41,280 bases of DNA from Acidimicrobiia bacterium (GTDB taxonomy: Bacteria > Actinomycetota > Acidimicrobiia > Spongiisociales > UBA5794). The number at the start of each line of letters is the position of its first letter. Positions within the stretch are counted from its first letter, which is position 1. Of this stretch, positions 18,008 to 27,229 are shown piece by piece. Location of the stretch: assembly GCA_036396535.1 (NCBI GenBank), contig DASWKR010000033.1, positions 1 through 41,280 of the forward strand, written 5' to 3'. The translations under genes were made by a program, and so were the position numbers. The notes under the pieces were generated by a model. It worked only from the letters and a program-made list of their open reading frames with translations. It was not told the origin of the DNA and ran no database searches.

Positions 18008-19866
18008 AGCTGCCCTCCATGGAGCGCCTCGTACAGCTCGACGGCGACGGTGGAGGGGACCACCGAGGCGAGCTCGTCGACCTCCGCCTCGCGTATGCGT
18101 TTCAGCGACCCGAAGCGGCGCAACAGATCCCGCTTGCGTGTCGGGCCGATGCCTGGGATCCCGTCGAGGACCGAGTCGACCATTCGCCGGCCGCGCAGAG
18201 CCCTGTGGTACGTGATCGCGAAGCGGTGGGCCTCGTCGCGTACCCGTTGCAGGAGGTAGAGCGCCTCCTCTCCCCTGGGGATCACGAGCGGCTCGGGCTT
18301 CCCGGGGAGGTAGACCTCTTCGAGCCGCTTGGCGAGGCCGGCCAGCGGGATGTCGAGGCCGAGCTCGTCGAGCACCTTGACGGCCCTGCCGAGTTGTCCC
18401 GCTCCCCCGTCGATGATGACGAGAGACGGCGAGTATGCGAACTTGCCCCGCTCCTCGATCGGCCGGCCGACGTCGGCGAGGAAGGCAGTGAACCTCCGTC
18501 GCAGGACCTCCTCCATGGCAGCGAAGTCGTCCTGGCCTTCGACGGTGCGCACCTTGAACCGCCGATAGTCGCTCTTCTTGGCGAGGGCGTCCTCGAACAC
18601 CACCATCGAGCCGACCGTGTCGCGACCCTGAATCGTCGATATGTCGTAACACTCGATGCGCAGCGGCGCCGCCGGCAACTCGAGATGCTCCTGGAGGTTG
18701 CGCAGCGCCCGCGCCCGGGCGTTGTGATCGCTGCTGCGCTTCAGACGGTGCCGCGAGAACTCCTCGGCGGCATTCGCCCTCGCCGTCTCCATGAGTCGGC
18801 GCTTGGCGCCCCGTTTCGGGACGCGCAGCGACACCTTCCCCGGGCTTCTCGTGTCGTCGGCAGCATCCGTCCTGCGCAGCGTGAGCCATTGCTCCCAAAT
18901 CTCGTGGTCTTCGGGCAGCGTCTGGACGAGGACCTCCCGCGGAGGAGTCTCGGGACCGTAGAGCTGACCGAGCATGACCCCGACGAGGCCCTCCGTCGTG
19001 ACGTCCTCGACCTTGTCGATGACGGTGACCTTGCGGCCGGTGACGCGCCCCTTCTTGACGTTGATCACGACGAGCACCGCTTCGAGGTCGTCCTCCTCGA
19101 GCGCTACGAGGTCGAAGGTCTCCCGCCGCTGCGAGATGAGCTCCTGGCGGGCGAGGGCCTTGCGGATCGCCACGAGCTGGTCGCGGAGACGCGCCGCCCG
19201 CTCGTATTCTTGGGTGTCCGCCGCCGACTTCATCGTCGCTTCGAGCTTGGCGACGACCGAGTCGCTGTCCCCCTCGAGGAAGGCCGCCATCCCGTCCACA
19301 TACCCGGCGTAGTCCTCCGGGGTGACCTCACCGACGCAGGGCCCCGAGCAGCGCTCGATGTGATAGAGGAGGCACGGCCTGCCGAGCGCCTCGTGGGTGC
19401 CGAACTTCGAGTCGGTGCAGCTGCGAATGGGGAACGTCCGCAACAGGAGGTCGCGAGTTTGCCTGATGGCGTAGGCGTGGGCGTATGGCCCGAAGTACTG
19501 GACGCCTTTCCTGCGCCTGCCCCGCATGACCGACACCCTCGGCCATTCCTGGTACCGGGTTATCGCCAGGTACGGGAAGGTCTTGTCGTCGCGCAGCCGG
19601 ATGTTGAACCGGGATTTGTGCTCTTGGACGAGGGAGTACTCGAGCATGAGCGCCGCCACCTCCGAGTCGGTGACGATCCACTCGACCGAGTCGGCGGCAT
19701 CGACCATCGCCCGCGTGCGAGGTTGTAGGTCGCTGGCGAAGTAGTTGGCAAGGCGCCTGCGGAGCGACTTCGCCTTCCCCACGTACAGCACGGCGCCCGC
19801 CGGGTCCCTGAACAGGTAGACGCCTGGCGTGTCTGGGATCTCGGAGGGTGGCGGGCGCCGGAACAT
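18004..19866 (-). CDS. uvrC: Excinuclease ABC subunit C
   Basis: This 620-residue dual-incision nuclease acts after UvrA and UvrB mark a lesion. The N-terminal GIY-YIG nuclease (PDTPGVYLFRD, LYVGKAKSLRRRL) makes the 3' cut. A UVR segment near 200-240 binds UvrB (AADTQEYERAARLRDQLVAI). The RNase H-like C-terminal nuclease (IECYDISTIQG, VIIDGGAGQL) makes the 5' cut, and tandem helix-hairpin-helix motifs (LDGIPGIGPTRKRDLLRRFG) bind DNA. The ATG has no Shine-Dalgarno but has TAACAT 8 nt upstream. An inverted repeat covers the start codon and the -10 box. It heads the operon running to tpiA. Confidence 0.96.
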   Translation of the reverse strand: MFRRPPPSEIPDTPGVYLFRDPAGAVLYVGKAKSLRRRLANYFASDLQPRTRAMVDAADSVEWIVTDSEVAALMLEYSLVQEHKSRFNIRLRDDKTFPYLAITRYQEWPRVSVMRGRRRKGVQYFGPYAHAYAIRQTRDLLLRTFPIRSCTDSKFGTHEALGRPCLLYHIERCSGPCVGEVTPEDYAGYVDGMAAFLEGDSDSVVAKLEATMKSAADTQEYERAARLRDQLVAIRKALARQELISQRRETFDLVALEEDDLEAVLVVINVKKGRVTGRKVTVIDKVEDVTTEGLVGVMLGQLYGPETPPREVLVQTLPEDHEIWEQWLTLRRTDAADDTRSPGKVSLRVPKRGAKRRLMETARANAAEEFSRHRLKRSSDHNARARALRNLQEHLELPAAPLRIECYDISTIQGRDTVGSMVVFEDALAKKSDYRRFKVRTVEGQDDFAAMEEVLRRRFTAFLADVGRPIEERGKFAYSPSLVIIDGGAGQLGRAVKVLDELGLDIPLAGLAKRLEEVYLPGKPEPLVIPRGEEALYLLQRVRDEAHRFAITYHRALRGRRMVDSVLDGIPGIGPTRKRDLLRRFGSLKRIREAEVDELASVVPSTVAVELYEALHGGQL

Positions 19867-19880
19867 CGCACCCGATGTTA
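19862..19880 (-). promoter_or_regulatory. uvrC leaderless promoter with overlapping operator-like inverted repeat
   Basis: TAACAT (19875-19880, minus strand) sits 8 nt before the uvrC ATG. The inverted repeat AACATCG-N4-CGATGTT (19862-19879) covers both the -10 box and the start codon. A bound dimer would block RNA polymerase. It does not match the usual actinobacterial LexA box (GAAC-N4-GTTC), so the regulator is unknown. Confidence 0.55.
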
Positions 19881-19912
19881 GGAATCGGGCGCGACGTGGT
19901 TCGCGTCGCCGG

Positions 19913-20161
19913 TCAGGAGACCAGCGCCAACGCGCCGTCGACGCTGCCTCGCAGGATGTGGTCGAGGGCGTGGGGATCTGCGACGTCCACGGTGACGTGG
20001 TCTCGCAGGACGGCGAGGTCTTCGTGCGTCAACCAGCGGGGGGCGACGTAGTAGACGTCCACCTCGGGGAGACGCCGGGCGATCGTCTCCGGCGAGTCTG
20101 CCATCACGAAACCCCAGGCCTGGCCGCTCCCGTATTCATACGCAACGAGATGCTCGTGCAT
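19913..20161 (-). CDS. Small hypothetical protein (82 aa)
   Basis: I do not recognise this protein. It begins MHEHLVAYEYGSGQAWGFVM and continues with a pattern like MADSPETIARRLPEVDVYYV, a small alpha/beta fold. It has no membrane segment. The ATG at 20161 is supported by AGGAG 7 nt upstream; the frame is open further upstream but only as a shadow of the methyltransferase gene. It starts 19 nt after the methyltransferase ends and lies in the same direction, so it is probably the third gene of the GT87-methyltransferase operon. Confidence 0.7.
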   Translation of the reverse strand: MHEHLVAYEYGSGQAWGFVMADSPETIARRLPEVDVYYVAPRWLTHEDLAVLRDHVTVDVADPHALDHILRGSVDGALALVS

Positions 20162-20180
20162 GTTCCAGCTCCTACCGTGA

Positions 20181-20969
20181 CTACTGAGAGTCATCGGCAT
20201 TCCACCGGCTCGTCTTGAGCGAGCGCCCGTTCTCCCACCGCATCCCGACCATCCGTGGCATGTGCTCCTGCCCGACGTACCCGGGGTCGCCGGCCACACT
20301 CGCCGACCCGAGCCCGATCTCGACCATCCGGCGCAGGTCCCACCCCGCCTCCGCAGCAGTCGTGAGGACGGCGCCCAGTGGGCGATGGAAGAACGTGACG
20401 AGCACCGCGCCGACCGGCTCGAGGCTCGAGGAGTGCTCGAAGTAGGGGCCCCAGCGCCACAACACCTCGCCGTCGGATTGGTCGATCACCGGGCCGGCCC
20501 CTCGGGCCGTGTAAGCCGGATGGTTGGCGACGACGACGAGCGACCCGCCGGGACGGACGACGCGGCCCGCCTCCTCGAACATCGTTGCGAGGTCCGGGAG
20601 ATGCTCGAACACGAACACGGCGTATGCCGCCTCGATCGACCCTGTGCGGAGCCAGCCGAGGTCGGGGAGCCGGCACCGGATCACCGGGCCGACGGACCTG
20701 GCCTCGGAGAGCAGGGCGGGGGTCACGTCGCATCCGAGCACCGCAACTCCGGGAAACGTCGCCATGATGTGGCCTTCGCCGCATCCAAGATCGAGGACCC
20801 TTCCCCCGGGGTCTCCGATGAGGTCGTGGAGCATGGGGACCACGTCCTCGGAGTAGGACGGGTCGTCGACGCCCTCTCGCATCCACCATCCGGCCAGGGC
20901 CGCCCACTCCTCCGGGATCGATGCCGGGCCCGTCCCCGGAGGCGGTGCGCCGGACGGATCGTCCCTCAT
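20181..20969 (-). CDS. Class I SAM-dependent methyltransferase
   Basis: The 262-residue protein has a Rossmann methyltransferase core. Motif I is RVLDLGCGEGHIM (~57-70), a motif II-like acidic turn is AVLGCDVTPALLSEA, and the post-motif region is AAYAVFVFEHLPDLATMFEE followed by GRVVRPGGSLVVVANHPAY, the Methyltransf_11 pattern of small-molecule or glycan methyltransferases. The substrate is not predictable. The ATG at 20969 overlaps the stop of the upstream GT87-type gene as ATGA, so the two are translationally coupled and may modify the same cell-envelope glycan. Confidence 0.9.
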   Translation of the reverse strand: MRDDPSGAPPPGTGPASIPEEWAALAGWWMREGVDDPSYSEDVVPMLHDLIGDPGGRVLDLGCGEGHIMATFPGVAVLGCDVTPALLSEARSVGPVIRCRLPDLGWLRTGSIEAAYAVFVFEHLPDLATMFEEAGRVVRPGGSLVVVANHPAYTARGAGPVIDQSDGEVLWRWGPYFEHSSSLEPVGAVLVTFFHRPLGAVLTTAAEAGWDLRRMVEIGLGSASVAGDPGYVGQEHMPRMVGMRWENGRSLKTSRWNADDSQ

Positions 20970-22186
20970 CCGGCGACACGGGTTGCAGGCGGCCGATCCT
21001 CGAGGGCGAGCGGTCCGAGGCTGGTGATCGCCGACCACTGGACGACGAGCAATATGAAGAAGCCGGGGCTGAATCCGATCGACGAGATCCAGGTCTGCGA
21101 CACCGAAACCACCCAGATCGCCGCAAGGAACGGCAGGGCGCGGCGCCCGAGGTGAGCCGCCATCACCGCCAACGTGACGAGCACGACGGCGCCGTCGTGC
21201 GACATGGCGTGGAGGGACAACAGCACCATGCCCGGCATCGAGATCGCGAGGAGCACATCGAGCGGACGACCCCGGCTGCGCAGCCAGAGCCAGGAGAGCC
21301 CGAGCGCCGTTGCCGCCGCGAGACCGCCCCCGATGGCGATCGCAGCGGGAGCCCCGACGCCCAGGGCGTTCTCGAAGAACCCGACGAACGAAACCGCGCT
21401 GAACCCGTTCACCTCTGCGTCGAGGCGTCCGAAGTCCGACGCCACCCTGAGCCAATCGCCGACCCAGCCGGGTCCGACGAGCAGAGCGCCGAGTCCGTAG
21501 AAGAGCGCCGACCCTGCCGCCACCCCTGCGACGATCCGCCACCGCCTCGCCAACAGGAACAGCCCGGTCAGCGGGATGGCGAACTGCGGCTTGAAGAGGA
21601 GGAGCGAGAGGACCAGCCCGGCTGCACCGTCCCTGTCGTCGTGCGCCAGACGCCACGCGGCGACGACCAACAGAGCGGTGAGTGCCGTGTTCGACCCGCC
21701 GGTGACGCTCTTCAGCATCGGCCAGAACGTGAGCGAAGCTGCCAGCGCCGGGACGACCCTGCCCTGCAGCAGCGGAACCATCGGCCGGGCGAGGATCACC
21801 GCGGCCGCCAGGAATGCCCCCATGAGCAGCGAGTGGATGGCGTACGAGGCCGGGTACGGCAACTCGGCGAGCGGCCGGTACAGCAGCGCCACCTGGGGCG
21901 GGTACGCGAAGAAGCGCGCCTCTCCGGCGTGCTCCTCTCCCTGCAGGGAAGCTTGCGCCTCGACCTGGCGGTCGAAGCTCCACAGCTCGTCCCAGTCGCC
22001 ATCGGCTGCGATGCGGCCCGCTCCGTAGAAGGCCGGGTAGTCCTCGCCCACGTCGGCGTCGGGGCGATCGTCGCCCGCCGCGCCGAAGGACACGAAGACG
22101 AGGCCGACGGCGAGGGCGGCGACGACGCCGAGCGAGTACGCCTGGAGGCGCCATGCCACCGTCTTGGATCCTCGATCGTCATCCAC
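20966..22186 (-). CDS. GT87-type (DUF2029) membrane glycosyltransferase
   Basis: This polytopic membrane protein of ~406 residues belongs to the GT-C group related to actinobacterial mannosyltransferases that use polyprenyl-phosphate sugars. The N-terminal part after the first helix carries [12 protein letters not shown] and FFAYPPQVALLYRP, the typical catalytic loop of the family. Later come SNTALTALL and LLFKPQFAIPL. The start is uncertain: GTG at 22186 (MDDDRGSKTVAW) is my choice, CTG at 22195 fits the GGGAGG better, and a GTG at 22258 is possible. It is a clear paralogue of the gene at 25956-27146 on the other side of uvrA. Confidence 0.85.
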   Translation of the reverse strand: MDDDRGSKTVAWRLQAYSLGVVAALAVGLVFVSFGAAGDDRPDADVGEDYPAFYGAGRIAADGDWDELWSFDRQVEAQASLQGEEHAGEARFFAYPPQVALLYRPLAELPYPASYAIHSLLMGAFLAAAVILARPMVPLLQGRVVPALAASLTFWPMLKSVTGGSNTALTALLVVAAWRLAHDDRDGAAGLVLSLLLFKPQFAIPLTGLFLLARRWRIVAGVAAGSALFYGLGALLVGPGWVGDWLRVASDFGRLDAEVNGFSAVSFVGFFENALGVGAPAAIAIGGGLAAATALGLSWLWLRSRGRPLDVLLAISMPGMVLLSLHAMSHDGAVVLVTLAVMAAHLGRRALPFLAAIWVVSVSQTWISSIGFSPGFFILLVVQWSAITSLGPLALEDRPPATRVAG

Positions 22187-22224
22187 GGAGACCAGAGGGG
22201 ATCCTCCCGTGTTCGAATGATGGA

Positions 22225-22230
22225 AACGTA
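22225..22230 (-). promoter_or_regulatory. Possible -10 box for the GT87-methyltransferase unit
   Basis: TACGTT on the minus strand lies ~40 nt before the proposed GTG start at 22186, with GGGAGG between them. No -35 is evident. It is the best promoter candidate in the uvrA-GT87 gap, but the evidence is weak. Confidence 0.3.
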
Positions 22231-22275
22231 GCGGGAGTATCGGCCGGCGCCGCGCCACGATGAAGCCGGCTGTCG

Positions 22276-22297
22276 CTCGATCGACCTAGTGATCGAG
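22276..22297 (-). terminator. Hairpin overlapping the uvrA stop codon
   Basis: CTCGATC and GATCGAG can pair around an 8-nt loop that contains the uvrA TAG. No U-run follows. It may be a weak terminator separating uvrA from the GT87 unit. Confidence 0.3.
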
Positions 22298-25111
22298 CAG
22301 GTCGCGCAGGAACTTGCCCGTGTAAGACTCCGGAACGGCCGCGATCTCCTCGGGCGTGCCGGCCGCAACGACGAAGCCGCCCTCGTCACCGCCCTCCGGG
22401 CCGAGGTCGATGACCCAATCCGCCGACTTGACGACGTCCAGGTTGTGCTCGATGACGACGACGGTGTTGCCGGCGTCGACGAGGCGCTGCAGCACCCCGA
22501 GCAGCTTCCTGATGTCCTCGAAGTGGAGGCCGGTCGTGGGCTCGTCGAGGATGTAGAAGGTGCTCCCGGTCGAGCGTTTCCCGAGCTCGGACGACAACTT
22601 GACCCGTTGTGCCTCACCCCCGGAGAGCGTCGGGGCAGGCTGGCCGAGCTTGACGTAGCCGAGGCCGACGTCGTAGAGGGTGCCGACGATCCGGGCGATG
22701 CGCGGCTGGTTCTCGAAGAAGGCCATGGCCTCCTCGATCGACATCTCGAGCACGTCGGCGATCGAGTGGCCCTTGAACTTCACCTGGAGGGTGTCCCGGT
22801 TGTAACGACGGCCCTTGCAGGTCTCGCATGGCACGTAGACGTCGGGCAGGAAGTGCATCTCGATCTTGATCGTGCCGTCGCCCTTGCACGTCTCGCAGCG
22901 GCCCCCGGCAACGTTGAACGAGAACCGTCCAGGCTTGTAGCCGCGCATCCTGGCGTCGGGAGTCGCCGCGAAGAGCTCTCTGATGCGATCGAACGCCTTG
23001 GTGTACGTGGCGGGGTTCGATCGCGGTGTCCGCCCGATCGGCGACTGGTCGATGTCGATCACCTTGTCGATGTGATGCACACCCATGAGCTTGCGGTGCT
23101 TGCCGGGCTGCGCCCGCGAGCCGTGCAGCGCGGCGTGGAGGCTCCTCGACAAGATCTGCTCGACGAGCGACGACTTACCGCTGCCCGACACGCCCGTCAC
23201 GGCGACGAGCTTGCCGAGCGGGAACCCGACGTCGATGCCTTTGAGGTTGTTCTCGGAGGCGCCGACGATGGTGATCGACTGTCCCGACCCGTTGCGGCGG
23301 ACTTCCGGCAGCGGGATGGAACGCCTCCGCGCCAGGTAGTCGCCCGTGATCGACCGCGGCTCGGCGATGATGTCGTCGAGCTTGCCTTCGGCGACGATGC
23401 CCCCGCCGTGCTCTCCTGCGCCGGGACCGATGTCGACGATGTGGTCGGCAACCCGGATCGTCTCCTCGTCGTGCTCGACCACGATGAGCGTGTTCCCGAG
23501 GTCCCTGAGTCGCAGCAGCGTCTCGATGAGCCGGTGGTTGTCGCGCTGGTGGAGGCCGATCGACGGCTCGTCGAGGATGTAGAGGACGCCGACGAGACCG
23601 GAGCCGATCTGGGTGGCGAGGCGTATCCGCTGAGCCTCGCCACCCGCCAGGGTGGCCGCCGAGCGCATCAGGGTGAGATAGTCGAGGCCGACGTCGACGA
23701 GGAACGCCAGGCGCGATCTGATCTCCTTGACGACGAGGCGGGCAATCGCCCACTCCCTGTCCGAGAGGGCGACGTCGTCGAAGAAGTCGATCGTCTTGCG
23801 AAGCGGCAGCGACGACAGGTCGAAGATGCTCCTACCCCCCACGGTCACCGCCAGCGACACCGGGTTGAGCCTTCCTCCTCCGCATGCCGAGCATGGCACC
23901 TCGGCCATGAACTGCTGGTACGCCTCTCGGGCGCTCTCGGACTCGGCGTCCCGGTAGCGGCGCTCCAGCCATGGCACCGCTCCCTCGTACGATGCGGTGT
24001 ACTGCCTGCGCCTCCCGAATCGGTTCTGGTAGCGCACCGTGTAGTGGCCGGCGGCGTCGCCCTCGAGGATCAGCCGGCGTTGGGACGGCGTCAGCGAGTG
24101 AAACGGGGCCTCCATGTCGATGCCCTCGGCTTCGGCGACGGCGCCGAGCAGTCGCTGGTAGTAGCGCATCCGGTGCCGTCCGGCCCAGGGCGCCACCGCT
24201 CCGTCGGCGAGCGACTTGTCCGGCTGGGGCACGACGCGGTCGGGATCGACCTGGTAGCGGGTGCCGATGCCGCTGCACACCTGGCATGCCCCGTACGGGC
24301 TATTGAACGAGAAGTTCCTGGGCTGCAGGTCTTCGAACGAGAGGCCGCACTTCGGGCAGGCGAAATGCTGGCTGAACGTCAGCGGCGCCCCGTCGACGAT
24401 GTCGATCAGGGCGACGCCGTCGGCGAGGCGGAGGGCGGTCTCGAGCGAATCCGTGAGCCGGCGCTCGATCCCTCGCTTGCTGACGAGCCGGTCGACGACG
24501 ACCTCGATGGTGTGCTGGAAGTAGCGGTCGAGCTTGATGTCCTCGGTGAGGTCGCGCACCTCGCCGTCGATGCGAGCCCGGCTGAAGCCGTCTTTGGCGA
24601 GGTCCTTCAGCAGCACCTCGTACTCGCCCTTCCTGCCGCGCACCATCGGGGCCAGCACCTGGAAGCGGGTGCCCTCCGAGAGCGCCAGCACCTGGTCGAC
24701 GATCTGCTGCGGCGTCTGGCGCGTCACCGGGGTCCCGTCGTTCGGGCAGTGCGGGATGCCGATCCTGGCGAAGAGCAGTCGCATGTAGTCGTGCACCTCC
24801 GTGACCGTGCCGACCGTCGAGCGCGGGTTCCGGCTGGCGGTCTTCTGGTCGATGGAGATGGCAGGCGAGAGGCCCTCGATGAAATCGACGTCCGGCTTCT
24901 CCATCTGCCCGAGGAACTGCCTGGCGTACGCCGAGAGGCTCTCGACGTACCGTCTCTGCCCCTCGGCGTAGATGGTGTCGAACGCCAGAGAGGACTTGCC
25001 GGAGCCGGAGATGCCCGTGAAGACGATGAGCTGGTCGCGCGGCAGCTCGAGGTCGATTCCCTTGAGGTTGTGCTCACGAGCGCCGCGAACGACGATCGAG
25101 TCGATGGCCAC
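22286..25111 (-). CDS. uvrA: Excinuclease ABC subunit A
   Basis: This 941-residue ATPase scans DNA for damage and loads UvrB. The first Walker A ([20 protein letters not shown]) is near residue 33 and the second ([17 protein letters not shown]) near two-thirds of the length. ABC signatures ([24 protein letters not shown]) and Walker B/switch regions ([28 protein letters not shown]) are intact. Zinc modules are seen at [26 protein letters not shown] and [13 protein letters not shown]. The GTG start at 25111 ([18 protein letters not shown]) has GGAGGA upstream and matches the family N-terminus; the ~100 open codons upstream are not part of it. Confidence 0.97.
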   Translation of the reverse strand: MAIDSIVVRGAREHNLKGIDLELPRDQLIVFTGISGSGKSSLAFDTIYAEGQRRYVESLSAYARQFLGQMEKPDVDFIEGLSPAISIDQKTASRNPRSTVGTVTEVHDYMRLLFARIGIPHCPNDGTPVTRQTPQQIVDQVLALSEGTRFQVLAPMVRGRKGEYEVLLKDLAKDGFSRARIDGEVRDLTEDIKLDRYFQHTIEVVVDRLVSKRGIERRLTDSLETALRLADGVALIDIVDGAPLTFSQHFACPKCGLSFEDLQPRNFSFNSPYGACQVCSGIGTRYQVDPDRVVPQPDKSLADGAVAPWAGRHRMRYYQRLLGAVAEAEGIDMEAPFHSLTPSQRRLILEGDAAGHYTVRYQNRFGRRRQYTASYEGAVPWLERRYRDAESESAREAYQQFMAEVPCSACGGGRLNPVSLAVTVGGRSIFDLSSLPLRKTIDFFDDVALSDREWAIARLVVKEIRSRLAFLVDVGLDYLTLMRSAATLAGGEAQRIRLATQIGSGLVGVLYILDEPSIGLHQRDNHRLIETLLRLRDLGNTLIVVEHDEETIRVADHIVDIGPGAGEHGGGIVAEGKLDDIIAEPRSITGDYLARRRSIPLPEVRRNGSGQSITIVGASENNLKGIDVGFPLGKLVAVTGVSGSGKSSLVEQILSRSLHAALHGSRAQPGKHRKLMGVHHIDKVIDIDQSPIGRTPRSNPATYTKAFDRIRELFAATPDARMRGYKPGRFSFNVAGGRCETCKGDGTIKIEMHFLPDVYVPCETCKGRRYNRDTLQVKFKGHSIADVLEMSIEEAMAFFENQPRIARIVGTLYDVGLGYVKLGQPAPTLSGGEAQRVKLSSELGKRSTGSTFYILDEPTTGLHFEDIRKLLGVLQRLVDAGNTVVVIEHNLDVVKSADWVIDLGPEGGDEGGFVVAAGTPEEIAAVPESYTGKFLRDLLDH

Positions 25112-25171
25112 CGTGTCCTCCGCCTGCGGTTCCTGCCGCTGCCGTTCCCTGCGCAGCGCCGGGAGGCCCGG

Positions 25172-25177
25172 AGTGTA
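25172..25177 (-). promoter_or_regulatory. Possible -10 box for uvrA
   Basis: TACACT on the minus strand lies about 60 nt before the uvrA GTG. A small inverted repeat CCTGT-G-ACAGG (25185-25195) sits just upstream of it, close to where a -35 would be. It is not a match to a standard LexA box. Confidence 0.3.
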
Positions 25178-25197
25178 GTGACGGCCTGTGACAGGAA

Positions 25198-25959
25198 TTA
25201 CATCGACGTACTTCGCCGCGCCGCCGGGCGTGGCGCGGCGTCGTAATCTCCGCGCCGCATCCGCCACTTGACCCGGAGCACCTCCCACAGCGTGGTCAGA
25301 TACGACACGGCGGTGACCCTGGTGTCCGGATCGTGGATCCAACGTGTCGGAACCTCGACGAGCGCGTACCCGCCTCGCCGCGCCAGAGCGAGGATCTCGA
25401 CGTCGAAGCCCCACCCGTCGATGACGCTCCGGCCGAACAGGTCGTCTGCGGCATCGCCGGAGAAGAGCTTGAAGCCGCGCTGCGAGTCCCGGACGCCGCT
25501 CAGCACGAGACGCTGGATCATCCAGTTGCCGGCCCGGCCCGCCACTGAGCGAACGGCAGACTCCCCTCGCTCGACGTGCTCGCCTCCTGCGATCGACCCG
25601 AAGGCGACCCCGCGGCCGCCGGCAGCCACGAGCCCCTCTTCGAGCTTCGTGAGCTCCGCCATCGGGGTGGCTCCGTCGGCGTCGGCGAACAGGCGCAGGT
25701 CGCCGGTGGCCGCCAGCATGCCGACGCGCACCGCCTTCCCCTTGCCGGCGTTGCGATCGAGCCGGATCACGCGCAGTGCGGGCAGACGACCGCGGAACGC
25801 CTCGGCCGCGGCGGCCGTGCCGTCCGTCGATCCGTCGTCGACGACGATCACTTCGACGGAGCGACGCTGCCGTCCCGCGAAGTCGACGATGGATTCGAGC
25901 GTCGGCGGCAATCGCTTCGCCTCGTTGTACGCGGGAACGACGATCGACAGGTCCGTCAC
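25198..25959 (-). CDS. Family 2 glycosyltransferase (polyprenyl-phosphate glycosyltransferase type)
   Basis: This 253-residue GT-A enzyme resembles dolichyl-phosphate glucose/mannose synthases. Residues 1-15 are [16 protein letters not shown], with the nucleotide-binding VVDDGSTDG near 40-47 and the metal-binding DAD at 93-95. The family motifs SQRGFKLF and [16 protein letters not shown] follow. There are no C-terminal membrane helices, so it would be cytoplasmic or peripheral. The GTG at 25959 overlaps the stop of the upstream GT87-type gene as GTGA. The logical pairing is that this enzyme makes a polyprenyl-phosphate sugar on the inside, which the GT87 enzyme uses outside; that link is inference. 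Confidence 0.9.
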   Translation of the reverse strand: MTDLSIVVPAYNEAKRLPPTLESIVDFAGRQRRSVEVIVVDDGSTDGTAAAAEAFRGRLPALRVIRLDRNAGKGKAVRVGMLAATGDLRLFADADGATPMAELTKLEEGLVAAGGRGVAFGSIAGGEHVERGESAVRSVAGRAGNWMIQRLVLSGVRDSQRGFKLFSGDAADDLFGRSVIDGWGFDVEILALARRGGYALVEVPTRWIHDPDTRVTAVSYLTTLWEVLRVKWRMRRGDYDAAPRPAARRSTSM

Positions 25960-27146
25960 GAAACAGCCTCGGTTCTGGCGGCGGCGGTCACTGCGACCCC
26001 GCAAGCAACCGCCATCGTCACGATCGCCAGCGGACTGAAGCCCGTGATCCCGTCGAGCAGCTCGGCCGCACCCAGGACCCAGAAACCCGCCAACAGGGCA
26101 CCTCGGCCCGTCGCCGTTGCAACGAGAGCAACCGGGAAGAGCAGCAGGCCGACCTCGTAGTAGAGCGGCTGCGGAGTGACGGCGACGAGCGCCGCGGCGG
26201 CCACCGCATGACGCCAGACGACCAGGTGGGGCCGCCACCGCCAGAAGGCGGCGGCCGCCAGGCCCACTCCGATGGTCCACACCCACCCGGCGAGCGCCGC
26301 GGCGCCGCTGTCGGGCGCCAGGTGCGATACGAGACCCGGCAACGAGACGAAGAGGCCCCCGTTGGCGGCGACGTTCTCGTCGGCGAAGCTCGACGCGTTG
26401 CTCCACCACTCCGATGGCCAACCCCAGCCGGAAACCGCCGCGCCGACAACGTAGAGAGCGACGCTCGCCGCCAGCCACCCCCGAAGCACGCGCCATCTCC
26501 CTGCCGCCATCACGAGCAGGGCCAACGGCACGCCGAACTGGGGTTTGTAGAGGAGCCCGGCGACGGCGACTCCCGCCAGCTCCGGCCTGCCGACCTGCTC
26601 GAGCCGGGCGGCGGCGCACAACAACACCAGGGTGAGGGCGGTGTTCTGGCCGCCGATGACCGCCCGGAGCATCGGGTAGAAGAACAGCGCGATCGCGAAG
26701 GACACCCGCGGGTGACGGGCGATGAACGGTACCCAGGCAGACGCCAACCTGACCGCCAGGCCGAGCGCCGCCACCATCAGCAGTGTGTGGAGCGCAACGG
26801 ACCAGTTGTACGGCACGACGGCGAGGGCGGCGTAACCCGCCGCGGCGAACGGGGGGTATGCGAAGTACAGGTAGCCGTTGGGGTCCTCGAGCAGGCCGCG
26901 CTGCTCCGTGGCCTGGCGCGCCGCGTCGTAGAGGATGGCGCCGTCTCCCTCCACGACGATCCGTCCGGCTCCGTAGAACGCCGGGTAGTCGCCCCCGACC
27001 TGCCCGGAGGCGTCCGACCCGCTGGCCACGGCGGCCACCACGACGACGGCGACCAGCGTCGCAGAGACGATGGCGGCGTAGCGCTCCAGCCTTGCCGCCA
27101 ACCCGGCCGCAGCCGTCGGCTGGGTGGTCTCGTCCGTGTGCTGCAT
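25956..27146 (-). CDS. GT87-type (DUF2029) membrane glycosyltransferase, second copy
   Basis: This 396-residue polytopic membrane protein shares the landmarks of the gene at 20966-22186: [49 protein letters not shown] and a late GFSPLAIV. The family transfers sugars from polyprenyl-phosphate donors to cell-envelope glycolipids. An N-terminal cytoplasmic tail of ~22 residues precedes the first helix. The ATG at 27146 lacks a strong Shine-Dalgarno; TACGCT ~33 nt upstream is a possible -10. It is coupled to the GT2 gene downstream. Confidence 0.88.
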   Translation of the reverse strand: MQHTDETTQPTAAAGLAARLERYAAIVSATLVAVVVVAAVASGSDASGQVGGDYPAFYGAGRIVVEGDGAILYDAARQATEQRGLLEDPNGYLYFAYPPFAAAGYAALAVVPYNWSVALHTLLMVAALGLAVRLASAWVPFIARHPRVSFAIALFFYPMLRAVIGGQNTALTLVLLCAAARLEQVGRPELAGVAVAGLLYKPQFGVPLALLVMAAGRWRVLRGWLAASVALYVVGAAVSGWGWPSEWWSNASSFADENVAANGGLFVSLPGLVSHLAPDSGAAALAGWVWTIGVGLAAAAFWRWRPHLVVWRHAVAAAALVAVTPQPLYYEVGLLLFPVALVATATGRGALLAGFWVLGAAELLDGITGFSPLAIVTMAVACGVAVTAAARTEAVS

Positions 27147-27229
27147 GACCGTCCCAAGGTGTGGTGGGTGCCTTCGAGCGTATATCGGGCGATCGGCAGG
27201 CGGGCTGAATCATCCGCTGCCGACCGGCA

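Noticed and set aside
25172-25195. LexA/SOS box upstream of uvrA
   Set aside because: Only CCTGT-G-ACAGG is present; the GAAC-N4-GTTC core expected in actinobacteria is missing here and at uvrB.
22289-25246. 985-codon plus-strand open frame opposite uvrA
   Set aside because: It is the mirror of uvrA, with Asp/Val/Arg/Glu-rich low-complexity protein and no domain. Long antisense frames are expected in GC-rich genes.
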